A stretch of 64,000 nucleotides of DNA from positions 1-64,000 of the forward strand of contig CAWHYJ010000012.1 of NCBI GenBank assembly GCA_963833495.1, read 5' to 3'. Under the pieces are notes generated by a model. The model searched no databases and was not told where the DNA came from. It worked only from the letters and a program-made list of their open reading frames with translations. The stretch is from Fodinibacter sp963833495 (GTDB taxonomy: Bacteria; Actinomycetota; Actinomycetes; Actinomycetales; Dermatophilaceae). The position numbers and the translations under genes are program-made. Shown here in pieces: positions 24,788 through 31,838 of the stretch. Numbering within the stretch: position 1 is the first letter of the stretch; every line of letters starts with the position of its first letter.

Positions 24788-25999
24788 ATGAACGCAGGGG
24801 CGCGTCGACGGGTCCGAGCGGCGTGCTGGTCCGTGCTGGTGTGCCTGCTGCTCGCCCTGGCGCCGCCCGCGAGTGCCGTGGACTACCCCGTGCCCGACCG
24901 TGCCGGGTCGGCGAGGGCAGCCAGTGCCGCGTCGGCCAGGTCGGACATGGCGGCCGTGGCCGAGCTGGGCACGTTCGACTGCGCCCGGTTGCGGGTGGGG
25001 CTCAGGCTGGACAACTCGGGCTCGTCGCGCGCCGTGCGCTTCAGCTACACCGCCCGGTTCGTCCGCCCGCAGCGCGCGCCCTACTCGGGCCGGGACGGCC
25101 GGGTGGACATCGACGTGGCCGCCGGGGCGACCCGGCTGGTCGAGATGCCGGTGCGGAACGACGCCCGCACCACCGTGACCGTGCACCTCCCCGGCGGCCG
25201 CGACGCGAACTGGCAGAGCTCCTGCGGCAACGCTCCCGGGGCCATCTTCGGCCCCAGTGACTGCGCCGCCCTGAAGCTGGGGGTGCTGCTCGACAACCGC
25301 ACGTCACGCGCGCCCACGCGGTTCCGCTGGGCGCTCGACGACCCCGCCGGCCTCGTGGCCACCGCGGCGGTCGTCGTGGCTGCCGGTGCCGTCGCCCACG
25401 CCGACGTCCCTATCGTCGCCGACAGCTGGACCGCCGTGGAGGTCAGCGTCGACGGCCGGGGCACGGTGGCGCGGCTGAACCGGCAGGCCTGCGGCTGGGT
25501 GGTGCTCGACCCGCGGGCGATGTTCGGGGTGGTCGACTGCCACGACGTCTCGGTGCCAGTCCTCCTGGACAACGCCCGCAGCAGCACGCGGCTGCGCTTC
25601 CACCTGCCCGGCGACGACGTCGTGCTCGGCCCGGGGGAGACCCGGTCGCTGCGGCTGCATGTCCCGATCCGCGAGCTGCTGGCGGTGACCGTCGACGATG
25701 TGCTGCCCCGGGGCCGGTCGGTCGTGCGGGCGGTCACCTCGACGGCGCACTGCGCCGCCCTCGCGGCGACCGCGGACGCCGCCACGACGAGTGGGCCCAC
25801 ACCGCCACGTGGCGGCTCGCCCGCCGCCCTCGCCGCAGCCGGCCGCGGCGCCCCGGTCGTCACGAGCGCCGGTGAGCCGGCCGCTGCCGGCTCCGCACCG
25901 GCATCCGTGACCGTCGTCGGCGCCCGGGTGCTGATCGTGTTCGTCGCCCTGGGCCTCCTGGTCGTCGCACGACGACGGTGGCACGCGACGTCATCGTGA
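24788..25999 (+). CDS. Exported membrane-anchored protein with three Cys-bracketed repeats
   Basis: This is a 403-residue protein. It has a signal peptide (RVRAACWSVLVCLLLALAPP, cleavage near ASAVD), three extracellular repeats, a Pro/Ala/Gly-rich spacer and a C-terminal membrane helix (VLIVFVALGLLVVARRRWHA) with basic stop-transfer residues. The repeats begin TFDCARLRVGLRLDNSGSSR, PSDCAALKLGVLLDNRTSRA and VVDCHDVSVPVLLDNARSST. Each has a second Cys about 85-95 residues later (SSCGN, QACGW, AHCAA), suggesting one disulfide per unit. The repeats look like beta-sandwich adhesion modules, but I cannot assign a family. It stands alone. Confidence 0.78.
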   Translation: MNAGARRRVRAACWSVLVCLLLALAPPASAVDYPVPDRAGSARAASAASARSDMAAVAELGTFDCARLRVGLRLDNSGSSRAVRFSYTARFVRPQRAPYSGRDGRVDIDVAAGATRLVEMPVRNDARTTVTVHLPGGRDANWQSSCGNAPGAIFGPSDCAALKLGVLLDNRTSRAPTRFRWALDDPAGLVATAAVVVAAGAVAHADVPIVADSWTAVEVSVDGRGTVARLNRQACGWVVLDPRAMFGVVDCHDVSVPVLLDNARSSTRLRFHLPGDDVVLGPGETRSLRLHVPIRELLAVTVDDVLPRGRSVVRAVTSTAHCAALAATADAATTSGPTPPRGGSPAALAAAGRGAPVVTSAGEPAAAGSAPASVTVVGARVLIVFVALGLLVVARRRWHATSS

Positions 26000-26102
26000 A
26001 CTGTCCTTGAGGCACACCACAGTTCGCGCAGAACCAGCACGTCGACAGTGGGGGAACACGGGTGCGACGACGCACCCCTCTTCATGTAGAAGGAAGGCCA
26101 GC

Positions 26103-26640
26103 TTGGATCTGCAGAAGGACCTGGTCACCCAGCGCGTGCAGGACGGCTCACTGTCCTACCAGCTGCAGACCCGGGAACCCAGGCGCTGCTCGACCAGTCC
26201 CGCAGGCTCGCCGAGCGGTGGTCGCTCTCGGTAGAGCCGCTGGTGCTCCCGTCGCTCGGCTCCGGGAAGTATGCCGCCGCGGAGCGCGAGCAGGTGCTCA
26301 CCACCCTCGTGGAGATGGAGAAGGGTTACAACCGGCTGGTCTCCGACGGCGAGAGCAACCGCAAGGCAAGCTGGGGCAGACCAATGCGGCCACCCAGGAC
26401 CTCGTGCAGCGCGCCCACGTGCTGCTCCACGAACTGGTCGGCACCTTCGTGGCGGTGCTGTGCTTCCTGGGGCTGGGCGGGCTCCTCTACACCCGCTTCC
26501 ACCGGCAGCGCGAGCGGGCCGGCGAGACACGGCTCGCGCTCAACCACGAGCTGCGGCGCTACGCCCAGGTCGTGCGCTCCACCGACAACCTGGTCGTGGT
26601 CACCGATGCCCAGCCGGATGAGGCTGTCATAGCGGCCCTG
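26103..26640 (+). pseudogene. Remnant of a membrane sensor (extracellular part, TM helix, start of PAS)
   Basis: Three consecutive frames give one continuous sensor-like sequence. They are KDLVTQRVQDGSLSYQLQT, then QALLDQSRRLAERWSLSVEP to VEMEKGYNRLVSDGES, then LGQTNAATQDLVQRAHVLLH, a membrane helix (TFVAVLCFLGLGGLLYTRFH) and VVRSTDNLVVVTDAQ, which is a typical PAS opening. Frame changes fall near 26175 and 26370. The sequence loses similarity right after the PAS start, and no intact initiation site is visible upstream. It is thus truncated at both ends, probably from a kinase or diguanylate cyclase. It lies just outside the left boundary of the element in glnA, so the two losses may be connected. 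Confidence 0.6.
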
Positions 26641-26815
26641 TCGAGCCCCTGTGACAGGTGGCACGCCCCGGGGAGGCCGTGAGGCCTCGACCCGGGACGC
26701 TGGGTAAACCCACTCGGGGGGATGAGTGGGCGCACCGTATGTCGAGCGTGGCACTGCTTCCTGCTCCGGCGGACTGCTCTGTGATCGACGCCTCCGGCCC
26801 GGTGGCAGCGGCACG
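26641..26815. other. Non-coding stretch between sensor remnant and glnA terminator
   Basis: No reading frame with recognisable coding character. It contains a short CCCACTC/GAGTGGG dyad around 26710-26730. I see no further feature. Confidence 0.4.
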
Positions 26816-26855
26816 ACGAAACCCCCGCCGGAGGTGTCTCCGGTGGGGGTCTCGT
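26816..26855 (-). terminator. Probable original glnA terminator, now 2 kb from glnA
   Basis: An 18-base stem (26816-26833 with 26838-26855; one mismatch, one G-U pair) with loop GTGT lies 36 bases beyond the duplicate glnA stop codon. Read on the minus strand it follows the left copy of the glnA 3' end exactly where a glnA terminator would stand before the element inserted. Confidence 0.65.
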
Positions 26856-26891
26856 GGCGCTGAAGGTCTGGGCCGGATGCGGCCCGGCCGG

Positions 26892-26912
26892 TCAGATGTC
26901 GAAGTACATCTC
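26892..26912. repeat. Left attachment repeat (displaced copy of the glnA 3' end)
   Basis: This 21-base sequence is identical to 28913-28933. It encodes Glu-Met-Tyr-Phe-Asp-Ile-stop on the minus strand, and identity ends abruptly on both sides. The minus-strand frame running into it from 27128 is not homologous to glutamine synthetase. Confidence 0.8.
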
Positions 26913-27022
26913 CTCCTCTCCCCGCACAGGTGGCAACCGTTGTTCTACCGGTGGCTTAGGCCTCGGACCTGCGGCTTTTCCCAGCGTGACCGTTGGCGGT
27001 CGGTGCCGATCTGCGAGCATCC

Positions 27023-27041
27023 TGCGGACTATTTGCGGACT
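27023..27041. repeat. Arm-type site candidate, left end
   Basis: TGCGGACTATTTGCGGACT contains TGCGGAC twice at an 11-base (one helical turn) period. The right-end copy at 28846-28864 matches at 16 of 19 positions. Such pairs are typical integrase arm-binding sites. Confidence 0.55.
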
Positions 27042-27171
27042 GACGACCCCGTCACATCCCCGAACCAACGTCGCCAGTCGGTGGCGGAGCGTAGAACCGA
27101 AGAGCGGCCCCGGCCGGCGCGTGAACACCGATCAGGGCCTGGACCGATCCCTGAGTAGAAGGAGAACGACC

Positions 27172-27657
27172 GTGTCCATAGCCTCCCCAGAGATCCCGCA
27201 CCAGCTACAGGTGCTCCGCGAAGAGTCCGCCGTGGTGTGGGCCAGGCGCGACGCCGACAACATCGACCGCGAGGACTTCGTCGACGTGCCGGAGATGATC
27301 TTCCAAGACCTGCGAGGGCTCGCAGGGCGTGTCGAGGCGCCCACGGACTGCCCCGAATGGTGCAACGACCACCTGACCTACTTCGCACTGGACCCGGACG
27401 AAGACACGTCGCTGTGCTCCCTGCACGTCGAGGGCGAAGGCTGGTCCCTCGACGTCATGGCCACCAACGAGGACGGGTTGACCTTCATGCCGGCGGACGC
27501 CAACGAACTCAGCCTCGAGCAAGCGCGCGCGTACGCGGCAGCGATCCTCAGCGCGCGTGCGGCGCGGTGGCCCAGCGGCTCTGGAGGGCTGCTAGCGCCT
27601 GGTCAAGCGCCTCGAGCGCCTGCCCGCGCCGCGCGTCCGGCACCCGCCCCATGGTGA
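27172..27657 (+). CDS. DUF6907-like cargo protein
   Basis: This 161-residue protein starts at the GTG at 27172 with AAGGAGAA upstream. The central part (PTDCPEWCNDHLTYFALDPD, CSLHVEGEGWSLDVMATNED) has the Cys-Pro-x-Trp-Cys...His pattern of DUF6907 proteins, which are frequent on actinobacterial integrative elements and plasmids. A helix near the C-terminus (SLEQARAYAAAILSARAARW) precedes a Pro/Ala-rich tail that may be a readthrough of the original end. The function is unknown; the Cys/His pattern suggests metal binding. It lies inside the element and overlaps a minus-strand frame. Confidence 0.72.
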   Translation: MSIASPEIPHQLQVLREESAVVWARRDADNIDREDFVDVPEMIFQDLRGLAGRVEAPTDCPEWCNDHLTYFALDPDEDTSLCSLHVEGEGWSLDVMATNEDGLTFMPADANELSLEQARAYAAAILSARAARWPSGSGGLLAPGQAPRAPARAARPAPAPW

Positions 27658-27868
27658 GGGCGTCGCCGCGCTGGTTGCGGTCGTGCGGCCCCTCTGTCAG
27701 GGGCCAGCGGTCCTCGTGGGCCCGATAGTCGTGCTGCAGCCGCTGGAAGGCCTGGACCCCCTGCTGCAACTGCCCGGTGAGCCTCACCGTGAGGTCGTGG
27801 GCCACGCCCTCTGTCGGGTGGTGCACGGCCCCGTCCTCGTGTCCTGCCACGCTGACTACTTCGGCCAC
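27548..27868 (-). CDS. Small hypothetical protein in the element
   Basis: A 106-residue frame starts at a GTG with GAGGG nearby and reads MAEVVSVAGHEDGAVHHPTE then LQQGVQAFQRLQHDYRAHED. The helical middle part looks protein-like, and no family is recognised. It overlaps the DUF6907-type gene by 110 bases on the opposite strand, which weakens the call. Confidence 0.4.
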   Translation of the reverse strand: MAEVVSVAGHEDGAVHHPTEGVAHDLTVRLTGQLQQGVQAFQRLQHDYRAHEDRWPLTEGPHDRNQRGDALTMGRVPDARRGQALEALDQALAALQSRWATAPHAR

Positions 27869-27929
27869 GCGATCCCTCTTCCCTCGGTGGCGCCATGCGC
27901 ACGTCGGCCTTGGCCCGTCCGCCCGTTGT

Positions 27930-27984
27930 GAGCGACCGCCCCGGGGTCTGTCTGGTCAAGACCATCCGGCCGGGGCGGTCGCTC
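27930..27984. terminator. Long hairpin inside the element
   Basis: Perfect 15-bp arms 27930-27944 and 27970-27984, with an inner GGTCT/AGACC pairing in the loop, form a cruciform-like structure. It may be a terminator or an origin-like or regulatory structure of the element. Confidence 0.6.
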
Positions 27985-28157
27985 TGGCCATTCGTTCCCG
28001 TTGACGTGCGGGGCCAAACGTGAGGCCACCGAATCTCGTGAAACCGGCCGCACGGGCGCCTTCTCTGCGCTGCAATAGACGGATGTTGCCGGCGCCGCGC
28101 GTTGCGTAAGGCGACTGAGGGGTCCGACCGATCCGTCGGAGAGGGCCTGGTTAGGCT

Positions 28158-28197
28158 GCCGAACCCTCGCTCCGTGCAGGGGGTGCGAGGGTTCGGC
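28158..28197. terminator. Second hairpin inside the element
   Basis: Perfect 13-bp arms (GCCGAACCCTCGC, 28158-28170, and its complement, 28185-28197) flank a 14-base loop. No gene is directly attached to it. Confidence 0.55.
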
Positions 28198-28543
28198 GGC
28201 CGACAGCCTCGGCTTGCACGCCTTGGCTTCGGGGGTGACGATTGTCAGTGGCCGGGGGCCCAGGGTGGGGTGTCAAGCTCACCGTGGCAGCGAGCGTCCC
28301 GGGGCCGGCCCTGCACCGGTCCCGGGACCTGCCCAGTGTTCAGCGCATCACAGACGCCCGCCCGGCAGGGCCTCGGGTGCAACCCTTGTTGTGGCACAGT
28401 CGATCCGTCCCCCCCGAGCGGCTGGGCCTCGCGTCCCGGGTCGAGGGGCAGGCCTCCCCGGGACGCGCCACGCCCGCCGGGGCGCCCCCGCATCCCCCAC
28501 CCACTCGGATTCCGAGGGACACGCAGGTCTTGCGCGCGAGAGG

Positions 28544-28866
28544 GTCACGGACGAGATCGGCCGGCCGTCGTCGCCCTGGGCTCTCGAGCGCGCATGCGGG
28601 CCGCCCGGGCGCGCGTGGAGGGCCTGCCAGAGGGTTTCCGCTTCCACGACCTGCGGCACTGCTTCGCGAGCCTGCTCATCGGCTCGGGGGCCGACGTGAA
28701 GGTCGTGCAGCGCCGGCTGCGGCATGCGAGCGCGACGACGACGCTCAACGCCTACGGGCGCATCTGGCCCGACGCAGACGAGTCCGCCCGCGCTGCCGTT
28801 GGGGCGGTGCTGGCAGCACGGACGGACTCGCTGTCTCCCACGAGTTGCGGACCATCTGCGGACCAG
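28544..28866 (+). pseudogene. Tyrosine recombinase (integrase) C-terminal remnant
   Basis: The sequence VTDEIGRPSSPWALERA, then after a frame change near 28593 RAARARVEGLPEGFRFHDLR and HCFASLLIGSGADVKVVQRR, is the catalytic end of a phage-type integrase. The HxxR box is in FHDLRH, the second His box is LRHASATTTLN, and the nucleophilic Tyr is in AYGRIWPDADES. The first catalytic Arg and the whole N-terminal and arm-binding domains are absent. The frame runs on into the glnA end without a proper stop. Its position against the right att copy and its direction fit an element integrated in the glnA 3' end. It cannot be active as it stands. Confidence 0.78.
28846..28864. repeat. Arm-type site candidate, right end
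   Basis: TGCGGACCATCTGCGGACC, with the same 11-base internal period as the left copy, lies 48 bases before the right att repeat and overlaps the end of the integrase remnant. Confidence 0.55.
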
Positions 28867-28912
28867 AGCGCAGGTGATCCGATGAAAGCGCAGTTCAGAC
28901 GGGGTGCGGGGC

Positions 28913-28933
28913 TCAGATGTCGAAGTACATCTC
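28913..28933. repeat. Right attachment repeat, forming the present glnA 3' end
   Basis: An exact 21-base copy of 26892-26912. It now supplies the last six codons and stop of glnA, so integration kept the enzyme intact. Confidence 0.8.
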
Positions 28934-30367
28934 GAACTCGTGCGGGTGCGGTCGGAAGCGGATCGGGTCGACCTCGTTCTTGCGCTTCCACTCGATCCAG
29001 GTCTCGATGAGGTCGGTCGTGAAGACGTCACCCTCGAGCAGGAACTCGTGGTCGGCCTCGAGGGCGAGCAGCACCTCGGGCAGCGAGCCGGGCACCTGGG
29101 CGATGGCCTCGTGCTCCTCCGGGGGAAGCTCGTAGAGGTCCTTGTCGACCGGCTCCGGGGGCTCGATGCGGTTCTTGATGCCGTCCAGGCCCGCCATCAG
29201 CTGCGCCGCGAAGCACAGGTAGGGGTTCGAGCTCGGGTCCGGGATGCGGAACTCGATGCGCTTGGCCTTGGGGCTGTCGCCGGCGATCGGGATGCGTACG
29301 CAGGCGGAGCGGTTGCGGGCGGAGTACACCAGGTTGACCGGGGCCTCGTAACCGGGAACCAGGCGGTGGTAGGAGTTCACCGTCGGGTTGGTGAAGGCGA
29401 GCAGCGCCGGGGCGTGCTTGAGCAGGCCGCCGATGTACCAGCGGGCCAGGTCGGACAGGCCGCCGTAGCCGCGCTCGTCGTAGAAGAGCGGCTCGCCGTT
29501 CTTCCACAGCGACTGGTGGGTGTGCATGCCCGAGCCGTTGTCGCCGAAGATCGGCTTCGGCATGAAGGTGGCGGTCTTGCCCTGCGCCCACACGGTGTTC
29601 TTGACGACGTACTTGAACTTCATCATGTCGTCGCCGCTCTGCAGCAGCGTGTTGAAGCGGTAGTTGATCTCCTGCTGGCCGGCGGTGCCCACCTCGTGGT
29701 GGCTGCGCTCGACCGCCAGGCCGACGTCGGCCAGGTTGAGGCAGATCTTGTCGCGGGTGTCGGCGAAGTGGTCGACCGGCGGCACGGGGAAGTAACCACC
29801 CTTGTAGCGGGTCTTGTAGCCGCGGTTGCCACCCTCCTCGGCGCGGCCGGTGTTCCAGGCCGCCTCGACGGAGTCGATGTAGTAGTAGCTGGCGTTCTGC
29901 TTGGTCTCGAAGCGCACGTCGTCGAAGACGTAGAACTCGGCCTCGGCGCCGAAGTAGGCGGTGTCGGCGATGCCGGTGGAGGCGAGGTAGGCCTCGGCCT
30001 TGGCCGCGATGTTGCGCGGGTCGCGGCTGTAGGGCTCACCGGTGAACGGGTCGACGATCGAGAAGTTCATGATGAGCGTCTTCTCGGCCCGGAAGGGGTC
30101 GAGGTAGGCGCTCTTCGGGTCGGGCACGAGCTTCATGTCGGACTCGTGGATCGCCTGGAAGCCGCGGATCGACGAGCCGTCGAACATCTGGCCGTTGGTG
30201 AAGAAGTCGATGTCGACCGTCTGCGCGGGCACGTTGAAGTGCTGCATGACGCCCGGCAGGTCGCAGAACCGGATGTCGACGAACTTGACGTCCTGGTCCT
30301 TGATGTAGTCGAGCACCTCCTCCGGGGAAGTGAGCTGCTTGAAACCGTCCTCAGCAGAGCTGGACAC
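28913..30367 (-). CDS. glnA: Glutamine synthetase type I
   Basis: This 484-residue protein makes glutamine from glutamate, ammonia and ATP. Visible are the Asp-50-type loop (RFCDLPGVMQHFNVPA), MFDGSSIRGF, metal ligands in EAEFYVFDD, NGSGMHTHQSLWKNG, the NRSACVRIP substrate loop and the adenylylation site Tyr412 in DKDLYELPPEE, so it is a GSI-beta enzyme open to GlnE control. It starts at a GTG with AGGAGG eight bases upstream. A full GlnR box lies about 80 bases upstream. Its 3' terminal codons are the attachment site of the adjacent integrative element, which separates it from its probable terminator. Confidence 0.97.
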   Translation of the reverse strand: MSSSAEDGFKQLTSPEEVLDYIKDQDVKFVDIRFCDLPGVMQHFNVPAQTVDIDFFTNGQMFDGSSIRGFQAIHESDMKLVPDPKSAYLDPFRAEKTLIMNFSIVDPFTGEPYSRDPRNIAAKAEAYLASTGIADTAYFGAEAEFYVFDDVRFETKQNASYYYIDSVEAAWNTGRAEEGGNRGYKTRYKGGYFPVPPVDHFADTRDKICLNLADVGLAVERSHHEVGTAGQQEINYRFNTLLQSGDDMMKFKYVVKNTVWAQGKTATFMPKPIFGDNGSGMHTHQSLWKNGEPLFYDERGYGGLSDLARWYIGGLLKHAPALLAFTNPTVNSYHRLVPGYEAPVNLVYSARNRSACVRIPIAGDSPKAKRIEFRIPDPSSNPYLCFAAQLMAGLDGIKNRIEPPEPVDKDLYELPPEEHEAIAQVPGSLPEVLLALEADHEFLLEGDVFTTDLIETWIEWKRKNEVDPIRFRPHPHEFEMYFDI

Positions 30368-30446
30368 GAATTGAACCTCCTGGTGCGGGACAAGGGGCTA
30401 TGGGGGAGCCAGCCCTGGGGCTTTACGACGACACTAGGGAGGAGCG

Positions 30447-30484
30447 GTTTCCCGACCGTGACCCACGTGTTTCGCCGGTGTAAC
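30447..30484 (-). promoter_or_regulatory. GlnR box upstream of glnA
   Basis: On the minus strand the sequence is GTTAC-N6-GAAAC-N6-GTCAC-N6-GAAAC, a complete two-dyad GlnR operator with exact spacing. GlnR is the actinobacterial nitrogen regulator that activates glnA under nitrogen limitation. Confidence 0.92.
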
Positions 30485-30620
30485 GCAGCCCACCGTATCG
30501 GTACGTGAGATGAGCCGCCCGAGGGGCGGACGCCAGGTGAGACGTGGTGACGCCTTCTCCGGTCCCGTCGCGAGCCCGGCCGCCGACCGCGGTGGCGAGC
30601 ACGCGGCATACAGTGTCGAG

Positions 30621-31049
30621 GTGCCAGCGCCCGCCGACCCCGCACCCACCGACCCCGGGATGCCGCCCGCCTCCGACGACGCGGCCGCCGGCCCCGAGAC
30701 GCCCACCTTCCTGCGCCGCTTCGGTGCCCTGTTCGTCGACTGGGTCATCGCCCAGCTCATCGTGGTGCTGGGGCTGCGCATCGACACCACGAGCGGGGGG
30801 GCGCCTGCCCTCATTCCGCTCGGGGTGTTCGCGGTCTACACCGTGCTGCTGCTCGCGCTCACCGGGGGAGCCACCGTCGGGCACCGGCTGTTCGGGCTGC
30901 AGGTGTGGAAGGTGCGGCCCGGCGCGTTCGCGCTGCAGGTCGTCATCCGCACGCTGCTGCTGTGCCTCGTGCTGCCCGCGGTGCTCACCTCACGCGACGG
31001 GCGCGGGTTCCACGACGTCGCCGCCGGAACCCGCATCGTGCGCCCCTAG
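30621..31049 (+). CDS. RDD-family membrane protein
   Basis: This is a 142-residue protein if started at the GTG at 30621, which follows TACAGT (30609-30614) by six bases; an ATG at 30510 would add 37 residues without homology. A Pro/Ala-rich N-terminus precedes the RDD domain: FLRRFGALFVDWVIAQLIVV, PLGVFAVYTVLLLALTGGAT, the conserved GHRLFGLQVWKV, and a third hydrophobic segment (VVIRTLLLCLVLPAVL). It ends DGRGFHDVAAGTRIV, the normal RDD end. The function of such short RDD proteins is unknown. It lies between the divergent glnA promoter and the convergent DUF4191 gene. Confidence 0.85.
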   Translation: MPAPADPAPTDPGMPPASDDAAAGPETPTFLRRFGALFVDWVIAQLIVVLGLRIDTTSGGAPALIPLGVFAVYTVLLLALTGGATVGHRLFGLQVWKVRPGAFALQVVIRTLLLCLVLPAVLTSRDGRGFHDVAAGTRIVRP

Positions 31050-31052
31050 GGG

Positions 31053-31778
31053 TCACTTGCCGCGCATCGCCTTGCGGTCGACGCGGGCGCGGGTGGGGTC
31101 GATGCCCTTGGGGATGGGGGGCCGCATGCCGCCGAGCGACTTCAGGCGCTTGTTGACCACCGAGGTCTCCTCCTTGGTGAGCACCGGCTTCATCCGGGTC
31201 AGCCTGCCGGAGACCTTCTTGATCGGCACCTGACCCTCACCCTCGCCGACCACCCACAGGTGCACCGGCACGCCGGGGGCCACCCGGCTGACCTTCTTCT
31301 CCTCCTGCTTGAGCAGCTTGGTGACCCGGGCCGTGGGTCCCTCGCCGATCAGCACGATGCCGGGGCGGCCCAGTGCCCGGAAGACCATCGCGGCATCCAC
31401 CATGTCGCTGGGCCGGGTGCCCCGGGCACCCTCGATGGCGACCGGCTCCTGGCCGGCGTACCAGCCGCGCTTGCCGAGCCCGGTGAGGGTGGCCCCGGCG
31501 GCGCCCGGCTGGCCCTCGAGGGCCCGGTACATGGCGGTGTTGCCGCGGCGGTTCATCACGACGACGGCGGCGAGAAGCGCCGTCGGGATGGCCATGATCA
31601 CGGCGTACCAGACCCAGAACCCGCCGAAGAGGGCCCCGATGCCGATGACGACGGCCGCCGCCGCGAGTGCGGCACCGAGCATCCACCACCCGAGCTTGGG
31701 GTCGAGGTTCTTGATGGCCGTGTAGGCCTGGCGGATCTGGGCGATGCGGCCGGTCTTGGCTTCGGGCTGGTCGGACAC
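31053..31778 (-). CDS. DUF4191 membrane protein
   Basis: This 241-residue protein has two adjacent membrane helices (LGWWMLGAALAAAAVVIGIG, WVWYAVIMAIPTALLAAVVV) and a long basic cytoplasmic domain (RALEGQPGAAGATLTGLGKR, MVFRALGRPGIVLIGEGPTA, RVTKLLKQEEKKVSRVAPGV). This pattern and the position after lipA are those of DUF4191 in actinobacteria. It starts at a GTG. It is probably the last gene of lipB-lipA-DUF4191, with a 60-base gap after lipA. A link to lipoate metabolism is suggested only by conserved neighbourhood. Confidence 0.88.
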   Translation of the reverse strand: MSDQPEAKTGRIAQIRQAYTAIKNLDPKLGWWMLGAALAAAAVVIGIGALFGGFWVWYAVIMAIPTALLAAVVVMNRRGNTAMYRALEGQPGAAGATLTGLGKRGWYAGQEPVAIEGARGTRPSDMVDAAMVFRALGRPGIVLIGEGPTARVTKLLKQEEKKVSRVAPGVPVHLWVVGEGEGQVPIKKVSGRLTRMKPVLTKEETSVVNKRLKSLGGMRPPIPKGIDPTRARVDRKAMRGK

Positions 31779-31838
31779 GGGAGGTCGTGCTCCTGGATCA
31801 GTGGGGCAGTGCCCGCGAGGTGCCGCGGGCCGGGGGGA

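Larger units (their letters stand above)
27869..28543. other. Non-coding part of the element with two hairpins
   Basis: No convincing coding frame. Two strong hairpins (27930-27984 and 28158-28197) are the only structures. The 5' part of the integrase gene, expected to the left of 28544, is not recognisable in any frame. Confidence 0.5.
26892..28933. mobile_element. Decayed integrative element inserted in the 3' end of glnA
   Basis: About 2 kb is bounded by exact 21-bp direct repeats. Each repeat is the last seven codons of glnA on the minus strand (Glu-Met-Tyr-Phe-Asp-Ile-stop). Inside are paired TGCGGAC repeats near both ends, a DUF6907-type cargo gene, a small minus-strand frame, two hairpins and the C-terminal part of a tyrosine recombinase next to the right end. 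Base composition in the left 250 bases is visibly less GC-rich than the flanks. No replication, excisionase or transfer genes remain. Site-specific insertion into gene 3' ends with restoration of the reading frame is a known habit of tyrosine-recombinase elements. Use of glnA as target is deduced from this sequence. Confidence 0.75.

Noticed and set aside
26892..27128. A 78-residue minus-strand frame ending in EMYFDI like glutamine synthetase
   Set aside because: Only the last seven codons match glnA, and they are the att repeat; the rest has no similarity, so it is not a gene fragment of use.
28102..29010. A 302-residue frame as a full integrase gene
   Set aside because: Only the segment from about 28594 to 28866 has integrase motifs in this frame; the preceding part is non-homologous and the end runs into glnA antisense.
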